Origin: an uncultured Arthrobacter sp.
GTDB taxonomy: Bacteria; Actinomycetota; Actinomycetes; Actinomycetales; Micrococcaceae
NCBI GenBank assembly: GCA_937873245.1
Contig: CALMVY010000144.1
Location: 1 to 18,232 of the forward strand
Length of the DNA: 18,232 nucleotides
Direction: 5' to 3'
In this document: in pieces, positions 6,978 through 16,986 of the stretch
Layout of the letters: every line of letters starts with the position of its first letter
Position numbering within the stretch: position 1 is the stretch's first letter
Position numbers and translations under genes: made by a program
Notes under the pieces: generated by a model
Told to the model about the DNA's origin: nothing
The model's input: only the letters and a program-made list of their open reading frames with translations
The model's database searches: none

Positions 6978-8194
6978 ATCCGGGGCCGGTCCGCCCAGCG
7001 CCGCGCCTTCAAGGCCGCGTGGAGTTCCAGCCGCACCATCCCCTTGAGCGGATCGACGCCGAGCAGTTGCCGGATCCGGCCCAGCCGGTTGTAGATGCTG
7101 CTGCGGTGCAGATGCAGCTTGTCCGCCACTTCCTGGACCGAGCCGTCGTTGTCATAGAAAAGCTCCAGCACCGGCAGCAGCTCGTGGCTCCGGTCGCGGG
7201 CCTCCAGAAGCCGGAAATAGACCGAACCGGCGTCCGCCCACGCCCCCGCTCCGCCGCCGGCCGAGGCGAACAGCTGGTAAATTCCGGTGGCGCGGCAGTC
7301 CACGAGTTCCCCCAGCTGCGGATCCACCGCCGCCGCCTGGGCGGCCTGACGGGACTGACGGTAAGCGTCCGCCAGTTCCCGCGGCCGTGCGAAGCCCTCG
7401 GAGGTTCCGAGGATGATCCGGTGGACCGGCCTGCCGGACCGTTTGGCCAGCTCCAGCTGGTAGTGGACCAGCACCTGGGCGTGGTCCGCCCGGCCCGTGG
7501 ACTCCTTGAACAAAACGACAGAGTGCGTCTCGGTGCCGGCGCTGAACAGGGCGGCGTCCACCCCGATGGTGGCCTGAAGCGCCGCGGAGCGGTGAATCAG
7601 CGTGGAGGCGATCGGGTCGGAGCCTTCCGCCCAGCCGTCGGCATCCAGTACCGTCACCAGCTGCCAGGGTCCGCGCCCCTGGACTTCCTTCCAGCCAGCG
7701 ACGGCCGCGACGGCGTTGGACTCGCCCTTGCACGCGGCGAGGAATTCCTGCTCGCGACGGCGGCGGAACTCGGATTCGGCGGTGTTGGATTCCAGCAGCA
7801 GGGCAGAAAGCTGCTCGAGCTCCCGGGCCACCTCCGGCAGCTGGGCCAGGACCGAGGTCGCGTTTGGTTCGTCGGCTTCGAGCTGGACCCAGAGGTAGCC
7901 CACCCGGAAGCCGCGCAGCAACAGGGGAACGCAGACGCGGCCCAGCATCCCGAGTTCCTCATTGGCCGGCACCACCACAGGCCGCACCGCCGTCGCGATC
8001 CCGTGCGAGAGCTGCCAGGCACTGACGTCCACCGCGACGCGCTTGGTGAGGAGGAAGTTCACCCGGACCCGGTCCGCGTGCGACTGGTTGGAGCTGTAGG
8101 CGAGCAGCAGACCGTCCAGATCCTCAAGTGAGAGGCCGCGGCCCAGTTTCACTGCGACCTGCTCCACGAGCTGTTCGACGTCCTGCTGCTGCAT
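6974..8194 (-). CDS. PucR-family regulator, probable activator of ald (AdeR-like)
   Basis: A 406-residue transcription regulator. The C-terminal PucR-type helix-turn-helix is clear: HELLPVLELFYDNDGSVQEV (337-356) then ADKLHLHRSSIYNRLGRIRQ (357-376), ending LLGVDPL. A central CdaR GGDEF-like region lies around 250-295 (IILGTSEGFARPRELADAYR). The N-terminal 150 residues look like a sensory domain. It is divergent from ald. In Bacillus subtilis the PucR-type protein AdeR activates ald in response to alanine, so the same role is likely here. That is inference from family and position. The ATG at 8194 has no usable ribosome binding site but is preceded by a TAATGT box at 6-base spacing, indicating a leaderless mRNA. 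Confidence 0.88.
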   Translation of the reverse strand: MQQQDVEQLVEQVAVKLGRGLSLEDLDGLLLAYSSNQSHADRVRVNFLLTKRVAVDVSAWQLSHGIATAVRPVVVPANEELGMLGRVCVPLLLRGFRVGYLWVQLEADEPNATSVLAQLPEVARELEQLSALLLESNTAESEFRRRREQEFLAACKGESNAVAAVAGWKEVQGRGPWQLVTVLDADGWAEGSDPIASTLIHRSAALQATIGVDAALFSAGTETHSVVLFKESTGRADHAQVLVHYQLELAKRSGRPVHRIILGTSEGFARPRELADAYRQSRQAAQAAAVDPQLGELVDCRATGIYQLFASAGGGAGAWADAGSVYFRLLEARDRSHELLPVLELFYDNDGSVQEVADKLHLHRSSIYNRLGRIRQLLGVDPLKGMVRLELHAALKARRWADRPRI

Positions 8195-8200
8195 CCTGCC

Positions 8201-8206
8201 ACATTA
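8201..8206 (-). promoter_or_regulatory. -10 box TAATGT for the leaderless PucR gene
   Basis: On the minus strand TAATGT (8206-8201) ends 6 bases before the ATG at 8194. With no Shine-Dalgarno sequence at proper distance, transcription and translation probably start together. Confidence 0.5.
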
Positions 8207-8260
8207 CTGCCGTTTCCTCCCCTGCTGGGAACGCGGCGGGGAACGCCGGCCCAACGGACA

Positions 8261-8371
8261 GCAGGCGACACCTGACGCCCGGCGATTCGACAAATGTCCA
8301 GCCCGCTATTTGGAAAAGCCCGGAAATCCGCGGAAACCAGGCCCAGCCGTCCGGCCGGGCCTGTCGCCTGC
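8261..8371. promoter_or_regulatory. Widely spaced inverted repeat in the pucR-ald control region
   Basis: GCAGGCGACA (8261-8270) is the exact reverse complement of TGTCGCCTGC (8362-8371); the arm centres are 101 bases apart. Between them are GACA-AA-TGTC (8289-8298) and the imperfect palindrome CAGGCCCAGCC...GGCCGGGCCTG (8338-8363). A -10-like TATTCT for ald lies at 8386-8391, about 60 bases before its start. One or more of these are candidate binding sites for the PucR protein; paired distant half-sites could support looping. Which is used cannot be told from sequence. Confidence 0.4.
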
Positions 8372-8450
8372 CTCACAGCCGGATTTATTCTGGAAGTACG
8401 ACATCCCACACACCCAGGCCCCGCAAGGCCGCCAGCAATGGAGCCCCCAC

Positions 8451-9569
8451 ATGATCATCGGTGTCCCCAAAGAGATCAAGAACAACGAATTCCGCGTCGC
8501 CATCACGGCTGCCGGTGTCCACGAGTTCCGCACCCACGGCCACTCGGTCCTGGTGGAGCGCGGCGCCGGCCTGGGCTCGGGCATCACGGATGAGGAATAC
8601 GCCATCGCCGGGGCCGAGATCGTCGCCGAAGCCGACGACGTCTGGGCGCGCGCCGACATGGTCCTGAAGGTCAAGGAGCCGGTCAAGGCCGAGTACCACC
8701 GCTTCCGCAAGGGCCTGGTCCTCTTCACCTACCTGCACCTCGCGGCCGAGCCCGAGCTGACCCAGGCGCTGATCAACAGCGGCGTCACCGCCATCGCCTA
8801 CGAGACCGTCCAGGAAGGCCGCGCCCTCCCGCTGCTCGCCCCGATGTCCGAGGTCGCGGGCCGCCTGTCCGTCCAGGTGGGCGCCACCTCGCTGATGGCT
8901 CCGGCCGGCGGCAAGGGTGTGCTGCTCGGCGGCGTACCGGGCGTCCGCCCCGCGAAGGTCGTGGTCCTCGGCGCCGGCGTGGCCGGCACCAACGCCGCCG
9001 CCATGGCCCTGGGCCTTGGCGCCGACGTCACCATCCTGGACATCAACATCAACCGCCTGCGCGAACTGGACGCCCAGTACCAGGGCCGCCTCAAGACCGT
9101 TGCCTCCAACGCCTACGAGATCGAGAAATCGGTGGTCGACGCCGACCTCGTGATCGGCTCCGTGCTGATCCCGGGCGCCAAGGCCCCGAAGCTGGTCACC
9201 AACGAACTCGTCTCCCGCATGAAGCCCGGCTCCGTGCTGGTGGACATCGCCGTTGACCAGGGCGGCTGCTTCGAGGACACCCACCCCACCACGCACCAGG
9301 AACCGACGTACAAGGTCCACAACACGATCTTCTACTGCGTTGCCAACATGCCGGGCGCCGTCCCGAACACCTCCACCTACGCGCTGACCAACGTCACCCT
9401 GCGCTACGCCGTCTCCCTGGCCAACCTGGGCGTCAAGGCCGCCTTCGAACGCGACGCCGCCCTCGCCGCCGGGCTCAACATCGCCGGCGGCAAGGTGGCG
9501 CACCGCTCGGTCTCCGAGGCGCACAACCTGCCCCTGGTTGCCGACTGGCACGAGCTCGTCTCCGCGTAA
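8451..9569 (+). CDS. ald: Alanine dehydrogenase
   Basis: Catalyses reversible NAD-dependent deamination of L-alanine to pyruvate and ammonia in the cytoplasm. The 372-residue length is normal. It begins MIIGVPKEIKNNEFRVAITA, the family signature, with substrate-binding R15 and K75 and the catalytic H96 in FTYLHLAAE. The Rossmann loop is VVLGAGVAGTNAA (GAGVAG 174-179), with D197 at the end of the next strand to bind the NAD ribose. DIAVDQGG (265-272) supplies the second catalytic residue D269, and HTIFYCVANMPGAVP-type sequence follows. The start ATG 8451 has GGAG seven bases upstream. Longer in-frame starts add a poorly conserved leader and are rejected. It is divergent from the PucR regulator, which likely controls it. 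Identification is firm. Confidence 0.97.
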   Translation: MIIGVPKEIKNNEFRVAITAAGVHEFRTHGHSVLVERGAGLGSGITDEEYAIAGAEIVAEADDVWARADMVLKVKEPVKAEYHRFRKGLVLFTYLHLAAEPELTQALINSGVTAIAYETVQEGRALPLLAPMSEVAGRLSVQVGATSLMAPAGGKGVLLGGVPGVRPAKVVVLGAGVAGTNAAAMALGLGADVTILDININRLRELDAQYQGRLKTVASNAYEIEKSVVDADLVIGSVLIPGAKAPKLVTNELVSRMKPGSVLVDIAVDQGGCFEDTHPTTHQEPTYKVHNTIFYCVANMPGAVPNTSTYALTNVTLRYAVSLANLGVKAAFERDAALAAGLNIAGGKVAHRSVSEAHNLPLVADWHELVSA

Positions 9570-9598
9570 CACCCGGATAAAGCATCGGCTGCTCCAAT

Positions 9599-9628
9599 AC
9601 CGCCCTTTTGGATCCCCAAAACGGCGGT
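9599..9628 (+). terminator. Hairpin after ald
   Basis: ACCGCC-C-TTTTGG (9599-9611) pairs with CCAAAA-C-GGCGGT (9616-9628) around ATCC, with one C/C mismatch in the middle. It lies 29 bases after the ald stop. It is the best candidate for an ald terminator, though no U-run follows the stem. Confidence 0.5.
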
Positions 9629-9635
9629 GGGCCCA

Positions 9636-9682
9636 CACCGGCAGGGTTCCCTGGCCGAGCTTGCGAGGCGAGGGGGCCGGTG
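9636..9682. repeat. Nested imperfect palindrome, possible intergenic repeat
   Basis: CACCGGC (9636-9642) pairs with GCCGGTG (9676-9682). Inside it CCCTGGCC (9649-9656) pairs with GGCGAGGG (9667-9674) with one mismatch around GAGCTTGCGA. The core CCCTGGCCGAGCTTGCGAGG looks like a short palindromic intergenic repeat of the kind I recall from Arthrobacter-type genomes. It lies between the convergent ald and Gfo/Idh genes, where it may also end transcription. Confidence 0.4.
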
Positions 9683-9702
9683 GGGAGCAGTCGATTGCGT
9701 TT

Positions 9703-10755
9703 TTAAGCCAGGGCCCGGGCCTGCTCGATCAGCCGCAGGACCTCCACCGGCCCCGCCGGGTCCACCGGGACCGGCAATGCCGACGCCGCCCCGCCGCCGC
9801 TGATCTTCTCCGCCAGGATCCGGTAGAACTCCGGGTAGGCGCCGCGTTCGGTGGGCAGCCGGTCCAGGTGCCCGTCGCGGCCGAGGAGCCCGGCCCAGTC
9901 CCGGTCCTCGACCCCGTAGTCCGGATCCAGCGGGCTGCCGCCTGCCACGATGAAGGGTTCCTGCGGGTCAATCCCGTGCTTGGTGAAGGCGCCGTCGCTG
10001 CCCAGCAGCCGGTAACGCGGCCCCTGCTGGGCGCACAGCATGTTCATCCACAGATGGCTGGCCACGCCGGATTCGTGCCGCAGGGCGAGGAACACGTCGT
10101 CGTCGGTCTTCTCCCCCGCCCGGCGCGCCGCCAGTTCCGCGTGGGTGACCGTGGCGGGCCCGAAGAGCTGCACGGCCTGGTCCAGCAGGTGGGTGCCCAG
10201 ATCGAACAGCACGCCGCCGCCGTCGTCCGCCGTCGCCTCCGCTTTCCAGGCCTTGGCGACCGTCGGGGACCAGCGTTCAAAGCGGGATTCGAACCGGGCG
10301 ACGGCGCCGAGGGCACCGCTGTCCAGCAGGCCGCGGACGGTCAGGTAGTCGCCGTCCCAGCGGCGGTTCTGGAAGACCGTGAGCACGCGGCCCAGCCGCT
10401 CTGCGAGCCGGATGAGCTCCTCGCCTTCTACGCTGCGCACCGTGAACGGCTTGTCGACGACGACGTCGAGCCCGGCTTCCAGCGCGGCCCTCGCGAGCGG
10501 GTAGTGCGTGGCCGGCGGGGTGCCGAGGACCAGCAGGTCCAGTTCGCCGGCGAGCCCGAGGATGTCCGCCGGGCTGTCCACAATCCGGGCGCCAGGGTAC
10601 CGGGCGGATGCCGCGGACTGCCGGCCGGCGTCGGAAGTGGAGATCACCTCAAGCGAGTAGGCGGGGTTGGCCGCGAGGAGCGGGGCGTGGAAGACGCTGC
10701 CCGAGAGGCCGAAGCCGGCCACGGCAGCTCGGATGGGCCGGGAGTCATGTGTCAT
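9703..10755 (-). CDS. Gfo/Idh/MocA-family NAD(P)-dependent oxidoreductase
   Basis: A 350-residue sugar or polyol dehydrogenase of unknown exact substrate. The Rossmann domain begins IRAAVAGFGLSGSVFHAPLL (8-27). The family lysine is in VVVDKPFTV (98-106, K102; DKP where EKP is more usual). The C-terminal domain carries GGVLFDLGTHLLDQ (180-193), with H189 as the expected catalytic histidine. The combination FHAPLL, VDKPFT and VFQNRRWDGDYLT resembles the YdgJ/IolW branch (scyllo-inositol dehydrogenases), but that is a resemblance only. The start is taken at ATG 10755, not the upstream GTG 10764, because TAGCGT ends 7 bases before this ATG. It is a single-gene unit, separated from the peptide operon by a terminator. 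Confidence 0.9.
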   Translation of the reverse strand: MTHDSRPIRAAVAGFGLSGSVFHAPLLAANPAYSLEVISTSDAGRQSAASARYPGARIVDSPADILGLAGELDLLVLGTPPATHYPLARAALEAGLDVVVDKPFTVRSVEGEELIRLAERLGRVLTVFQNRRWDGDYLTVRGLLDSGALGAVARFESRFERWSPTVAKAWKAEATADDGGGVLFDLGTHLLDQAVQLFGPATVTHAELAARRAGEKTDDDVFLALRHESGVASHLWMNMLCAQQGPRYRLLGSDGAFTKHGIDPQEPFIVAGGSPLDPDYGVEDRDWAGLLGRDGHLDRLPTERGAYPEFYRILAEKISGGGAASALPVPVDPAGPVEVLRLIEQARALA

Positions 10756-10762
10756 GGCCACC

Positions 10763-10768
10763 ACGCTA
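10763..10768 (-). promoter_or_regulatory. -10 box TAGCGT for the leaderless Gfo/Idh gene
   Basis: On the minus strand TAGCGT (10768-10763) ends 7 bases before the ATG at 10755, and no ribosome binding site is visible. Just upstream, CGCCGC-ATTAA-GCGGCG (10789-10805) is a perfect 6-bp inverted repeat that could be an operator for this promoter. Confidence 0.45.
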
Positions 10769-10805
10769 CCCCCGCGCGCCGCGCCACGCGCCGCATTAAG
10801 CGGCG

Positions 10806-10842
10806 AAGGCCGGCACCCCTGGAAGCCACGGGTGCCGGCCTT
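10806..10842 (-). terminator. Strong terminator of the peptide ABC operon
   Basis: AAGGCCGGCACCC (10806-10818) pairs perfectly with GGGTGCCGGCCTT (10830-10842). The stem continues past a C/C mismatch with TGG/CCA and an AAG loop. It lies 31 bases after the binding-protein stop. The 13-bp GC stem ending in TT on both sides can work in either direction. Confidence 0.8.
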
Positions 10843-10873
10843 GCTGTTTTCAGCTGTTCCTATTCGCTGGGGA

Positions 10874-12586
10874 CTACTTCTTTTCCCAGCCGATGGTGGT
10901 CCAGTCCGGAACCTGGGACAGGCTCTTGAACAGGGACGGGCCGTAGTTGGCCAGGCCGGTGCGCACGAAGGAGATCTGCGGACCGTTCATCACGACACCC
11001 ATGGAGAAGTACTTCTCCATGTGCTTCTTTTCAACTTCCATGGCCGCCTTGTTGCGCTCGGCGTTGTCGGCAATGGTGGAGAGCTTCTTGATTTCGGCGT
11101 CCAGTTCGGCGTCGCCCAGTTCGTTCTCGTTCGTCTTGGAATCGTAGAACTGCTTGACGGCGTCGGTCGCGTCCGCGCCAACCGTGTACCCGGAGACGCT
11201 CATGAAGAAGTCGCGGCTGCCCAGGACCTTGCCGAAGTCGGCGGAAGCGCGCTGGTCGATGCCGACATCCATGCCGCCGGCCTTGAGCTGGTTCTGCAGG
11301 GTCTGCGCGAAGGCGAGGGTGGTGGGATCGTCACCGAAGTTGCTGATCTTGAACGCGGCGGGGACGCCGTCCTTCTCCATGATGCCTGCGGCGTTGGCCG
11401 TGTAGCCGGCGTCGGTGAGGACCTTCTTGGCGGCCTCGGCGCCGGTTTCCTTGACCGGGTAGTTGTCCTGGTAGTACTTGGAGAACGGCAGCAGCATCAT
11501 CGATCCGGAGCTGGTTTCTTCCCAGTTCAGGCCGTTGAAGCGCACCTTGCGCAGCGCTTCGCGGTCGACGGCGGTGAAGATCGCCTTGCGGATCGCGACG
11601 TCGGTCAGCGGAGCCTTCTGCGCGTTGAGGTTCAGGCCGCCGGCGAAGAGGCGCTGGCCGCGGCGGATCTCGGAGTCCTTGGTGCCGTCGAGCTGCTTGT
11701 ACGGGGTGATGGTGTTGGCGGAGACGCCATCGATTTCACCGTTCTTGAAGGCGGCGATCGCGGCGCTGCTCTCAAGCTGGCGGAAGACCACCTTTTCCAG
11801 GACCGGCTTGTTGCCCCACCACTTCTCGTTCTGGGCGAGGGTGACCGTCTTGGCGGCGCTGTCGTACTTGTCCAGCTTGAACGGTCCGGCCATCCACTCC
11901 GGGTGCATGTCGCCGGTGAAACCTTCGTTGAAGATGGCCGGGGTGTTCACGTCCGGGTGGATCAGGCCGGTGAAGAGGGAGTCCAGCGGGTAGACCGGCT
12001 GGGTGGTGGTGACAACCACTTCCTTGTCGCTGGAACCTGCCTTGACGGAGTCGACGAATTCGTACGCGCCGGAGCTGACGATGTCGATGTCCTTGTTTTC
12101 ACCCTTGAGCATGTTCCAGGTGTTCTCGAAGGCCTTGACGTCGATCGGCGTGCCGTCGTTGTAGGTGGCTTTCTCGTTGACCTTGATGGTGATGGTCTGC
12201 TTGCCGTCCTTGACCTCGCTCTTGACGTCTTCGCAGAAATCCTTGTTCGGCGTGGCGGTGCCGTCGAAGTCGAAGTTCCAGCAGCCCCAGGTGCCGGCCT
12301 GGTCGATCGGGCGGTGCAGGGCGGTGTTGTCCGCGCTGTTGCCGTTGTTGGAGAAGCCGTTGAAGTCCGGACCGATGTTGCCCAGCGGCAGGGTGACGGT
12401 GCCGCCCGGCTGCAGGTCCTTGGCGTCCTTGGCATTGATGCTGACGAGCTTGGCCAGGTCACTTCCTGCGTCCTGGCCCTTGCCGGCCTCGGGACCCGTT
12501 GCGGCGCCGCCGCCACCGCCACAAGCGGTGAGCGTAAGCGCCGCCACGACGGCGGTAACGCCGCCGATCTTGGTCAGATTCTTCAT
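10874..12586 (-). CDS. ABC transporter peptide-binding lipoprotein (SBP_bac_5 family)
   Basis: An extracytoplasmic solute-binding protein, anchored to the membrane, that delivers di- or oligopeptides to the permease. The 570-residue precursor has a lipoprotein signal: basic MKNLTK, hydrophobic core, lipobox LTAC with C22 as the lipidated cysteine, then a Gly-rich linker. The mature part has the family pattern: KATYNDGTPIDVKAFENTWN (strand with YNDGTPI), LAQNEKWWGNKPVLEKVVFR, and TDVAIRKAIFTAVDREALRK, each typical of OppA/DppA-type proteins. The exact ligand is unknown; such proteins also bind nickel, heme or sugars. The ATG 12586 has AGGGG six bases upstream. It is the last gene of the operon, 54 bases after the ATPase stop, an unusual place for the binding protein. 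Confidence 0.93.
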   Translation of the reverse strand: MKNLTKIGGVTAVVAALTLTACGGGGGAATGPEAGKGQDAGSDLAKLVSINAKDAKDLQPGGTVTLPLGNIGPDFNGFSNNGNSADNTALHRPIDQAGTWGCWNFDFDGTATPNKDFCEDVKSEVKDGKQTITIKVNEKATYNDGTPIDVKAFENTWNMLKGENKDIDIVSSGAYEFVDSVKAGSSDKEVVVTTTQPVYPLDSLFTGLIHPDVNTPAIFNEGFTGDMHPEWMAGPFKLDKYDSAAKTVTLAQNEKWWGNKPVLEKVVFRQLESSAAIAAFKNGEIDGVSANTITPYKQLDGTKDSEIRRGQRLFAGGLNLNAQKAPLTDVAIRKAIFTAVDREALRKVRFNGLNWEETSSGSMMLLPFSKYYQDNYPVKETGAEAAKKVLTDAGYTANAAGIMEKDGVPAAFKISNFGDDPTTLAFAQTLQNQLKAGGMDVGIDQRASADFGKVLGSRDFFMSVSGYTVGADATDAVKQFYDSKTNENELGDAELDAEIKKLSTIADNAERNKAAMEVEKKHMEKYFSMGVVMNGPQISFVRTGLANYGPSLFKSLSQVPDWTTIGWEKK

Positions 12587-12640
12587 GTGTTCCCCTTCAT
12601 TCCATTTTTGGTGCGAGTTGTGCTGCGTGTGACTGGTAGG

Positions 12641-14898
<2,258 letters not shown>

Positions 14899-14902
<4 letters not shown>

Positions 14903-15897
14903 GCGGCCCTCTTCTGTGTCTTGCCGGTCTGGCCCTTCTTGGCGCTCTTCTTCTTGGCGCTGCCGACGGAGCTGGAGTTCGGGTCGAACGCGTCACGCAG
15001 CCCGTCGTTCATCATGGCGAGCGAACCGGTCAGCAGGAACATGACGGTCAGCGGGACCCAGAACATCCACGGGAAGGTGGAGACCTGGGAGGTGGCCTGG
15101 CCGATCAGCACGCCCAGGCTGACATCCGGGACCTTGATGCCGATGCCGATGAAGGAGAACGCAACCTCCGCCAGGATCGCGCCGGTGATGCCGCGGGTGA
15201 TGTCGAGGACCAGGAGCGAGCCGATGTTCGGGACGAGGTGCCGCCAGACGATGCGCCGCGGCGGGATCCCCATGTACTGGGCCGCCTTGACGAAGTCGCG
15301 CGACATCAGGGACATCGAGAGCGAACGGATGAGGCGTGCGGTGCCCATCCAGCTGAAGACCAGCAGGACGATGATCAGCAGCAGCCAGCTGGGCAGGGAC
15401 TTCTGCAGGCCGTTGCCGCCGCCGCTCGTGGCCACGGCGACGACCAGCAGGGCCGGCATCATGATCAGGGCTTCGAGGACGAACAGCATGACCTTGTCCA
15501 CCTTCCCGCCGAAGTAGGCCATGGTGCAGCCGTACACGGCGGCGATCAGGACCGAGACGAGGCCGACGACGAGGCCGATCAGGATGGAGATCCGGGTGCC
15601 TTCGACCGTGAGGGCGTAGAGGTCGATCCCGGCCTGGGAGGTGCCCAGCAGGTGCTCGGCCGACGGCGGCATGCCGATGTTGAACGGGTCGATCGTCTCC
15701 TTGTCCCATGTGGTGAAGAAGCCGCCCACGAAGGAGAACAGGGTCAGCGCCAGGAAGATGACCAGGCCGACGACGGCTGTCTTGTTGCGCAGGAAGCGGC
15801 GGAAGATGATCGAGGACTTCGCAATGACGACGTCGTTGTTCTCGATCTTGGCCTCGCCGGCGACGGCGGCCGGGTCGATGGTGTTGAGGTTTGTCAT
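14899..15897 (-). CDS. Peptide ABC transporter permease, DppC/OppC type
   Basis: An inner-membrane permease of 332 residues. There is an N-terminal cytoplasmic region, a first helix at about 40-60 (AVVGLVIFLALTLFSFVGGF), the extracellular segment with GTSQAGIDLYALTVEGTRIS typical of DppC/OppC, then five further helices. The EAA loop that contacts the ATPase is FVKAAQYMGIPPRRIVWRHL (202-221). The last 25 residues form an unusual Lys/Ser-rich basic tail (AKKKSAKKGQTGKTQKRAA). The start is ATG 15897, only 2 bases after the DppB stop; longer in-frame extensions overlap the preceding gene in the wrong frame and are rejected. It overlaps the ATPase gene by 4 bases. Confidence 0.94.
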
Positions 15898-15899
15898 GG

Positions 15900-16886
15900 T
15901 TACTGCACCCGCACTCTCGGGTCGACCAGGGTGGTGGCGAAGTCTGCGAGGATCGCGCCGATCGCGAAGATCACGGAGCCGTAGGCGAGGGTCGCCGTCG
16001 CGGCGTTGACGTCCTGCAGGGCGATCGCGTCGATGCTCCAGGAGCCGACGCCGTGCCAGGCGAAGATCTTCTCGGCGAAGAAGCCGCCGGCGAAGATGGC
16101 CGGGATCGTGAAGGCGATGCTTTGCGCCACGGGGATGAAGGACACGCGCAGGGCGTGCCGGCTGATGGCCTGGTTGCGGGTCAGCCCCTTGGCCCGCGCG
16201 GTCCGGACGAAGTCGGCGTTGACGTTGTCCAGGAGGTACTGGCGCTGGGCGATCTGGTAGGCGCCCCAGCCCACGATCGTGATGGCGAAGGTCGGCACTG
16301 CGTAGTGGGGCAGCATGTCGACGAATTGCGCCCAGCCGTCGCCCTCGAGCCCCGGCGTGGAGATGCCGGTGACAAAGAAGATGCGTTCGCCGACCGTCTC
16401 GTTGATGTTGATGGCACCGAGCTGCACCAGGAAGTAGGCGATCGGTGCGGGCACGATGTACACCAGGTAGCTGTAGGAGGTGATGACCCGGTCCGAGGCC
16501 TTGTATTGCCGGGCCGCCGTGTAGACGCCCAGGGCGATGCCGATGATCAGCGTCAGGATGATGGAGGCAAGGAACAGCCGGGTGGAGATCCAGACCCGGT
16601 CGCCGAATTCGGCGTTGATGAACGCGCCGTTGGGGCTGCGCCCCCAGTCCCAGCGGGTGACGATCGCCGTGAGCCACTCGACATAGCGTTCCCACGGGCT
16701 GAGCTCCGGATCGAGGCCCTTGAGCCGGAAGGAGTTGGCCACCTGCTCGGGGGTGGGCCGGGGGATCCGTTCCTGCTCCAGCAGCGCGGGCTGCAGGGTG
16801 TTCACGGCCAGGAAATACCCGGCCGTGGTGGTCAGGAAGATCATGAAGACATACGTGATGGCGCGCTTGGCGAGGTATCGGAGCAT
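15900..16886 (-). CDS. Peptide ABC transporter permease, DppB/OppB type
   Basis: An inner-membrane permease of 328 residues, first structural gene of the peptide importer. The N-terminal helix is MLRYLAKRAITYVFMIFLTT, as in DppB/OppB. A roughly 75-residue external loop follows and contains RYVEWLTAIVTRWDWGRSPN, a common DppB pattern. Five more helices follow. The EAA loop is FVRTARAKGLTRNQAISRHA. ATG 16886 is chosen for its conserved start, although it has no ribosome binding site. A TTG-started extension to 16979 would add a very Arg/His-rich leader and has no proper binding site either. A short leader ORF ends 7 bases before the ATG, so translation probably depends on re-initiation. Confidence 0.93.
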   Translation of the reverse strand: MLRYLAKRAITYVFMIFLTTTAGYFLAVNTLQPALLEQERIPRPTPEQVANSFRLKGLDPELSPWERYVEWLTAIVTRWDWGRSPNGAFINAEFGDRVWISTRLFLASIILTLIIGIALGVYTAARQYKASDRVITSYSYLVYIVPAPIAYFLVQLGAININETVGERIFFVTGISTPGLEGDGWAQFVDMLPHYAVPTFAITIVGWGAYQIAQRQYLLDNVNADFVRTARAKGLTRNQAISRHALRVSFIPVAQSIAFTIPAIFAGGFFAEKIFAWHGVGSWSIDAIALQDVNAATATLAYGSVIFAIGAILADFATTLVDPRVRVQ

Positions 16887-16893
16887 GGGATGA

Positions 16894-16986
16894 CTAGTTC
16901 TGGATCGCCGTTGCCTGTGCGGTGCCTGCCGCGTCCGGGCCGGCTGATGCAGCCTCGCCGCGCGCAGGATTCTTGACAAGATTCAC
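16894..16986 (-). CDS. 30-codon leader ORF upstream of the peptide permease operon
   Basis: GTG 16986 opens a 30-residue ORF (beginning MNLVKNPARGEAASAGPDAA and ending AIQN) that stops at TAG 16896-16894. A good ribosome binding site, GGAAGGA (17000-16994), lies 7 bases before the GTG. The next ATG, that of the DppB gene, is 7 bases after the stop and has no ribosome binding site, so translation of the permease is likely coupled to this ORF. The peptide is soluble, with one N-terminal basic patch and an Ala-rich body, and it matches no family I know. It could be a regulatory leader peptide, a true small protein, or a relic of a longer permease N-terminus. Confidence 0.5.
   Translation of the reverse strand: MNLVKNPARGEAASAGPDAAGTAQATAIQN

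Noticed and set aside
8310..8450. N-terminal extension of alanine dehydrogenase
   Set aside because: The added residues are not family-like, while ATG 8451 has GGAG at 7 bases and begins the conserved MIIGVPKE sequence.
8385..9638. A minus-strand ORF of 417 codons opposite ald
   Set aside because: It is a shadow of ald: low-complexity Gly/Asp/Val/Arg composition and no start signal.
9599..9702. Possible insertion-sequence remnant suggested by the inverted repeats
   Set aside because: There is no transposase fragment, no flanking target duplication, and the block is only about 100 bases. A terminator plus short palindromic repeat explains it better.
15898..16695. N-terminal extension of the DppC-type permease through the dppB region
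   Set aside because: The extension is an out-of-frame reading of dppB, rich in Arg/His/Pro. The conserved permease begins at ATG 15897, two bases after the dppB stop.
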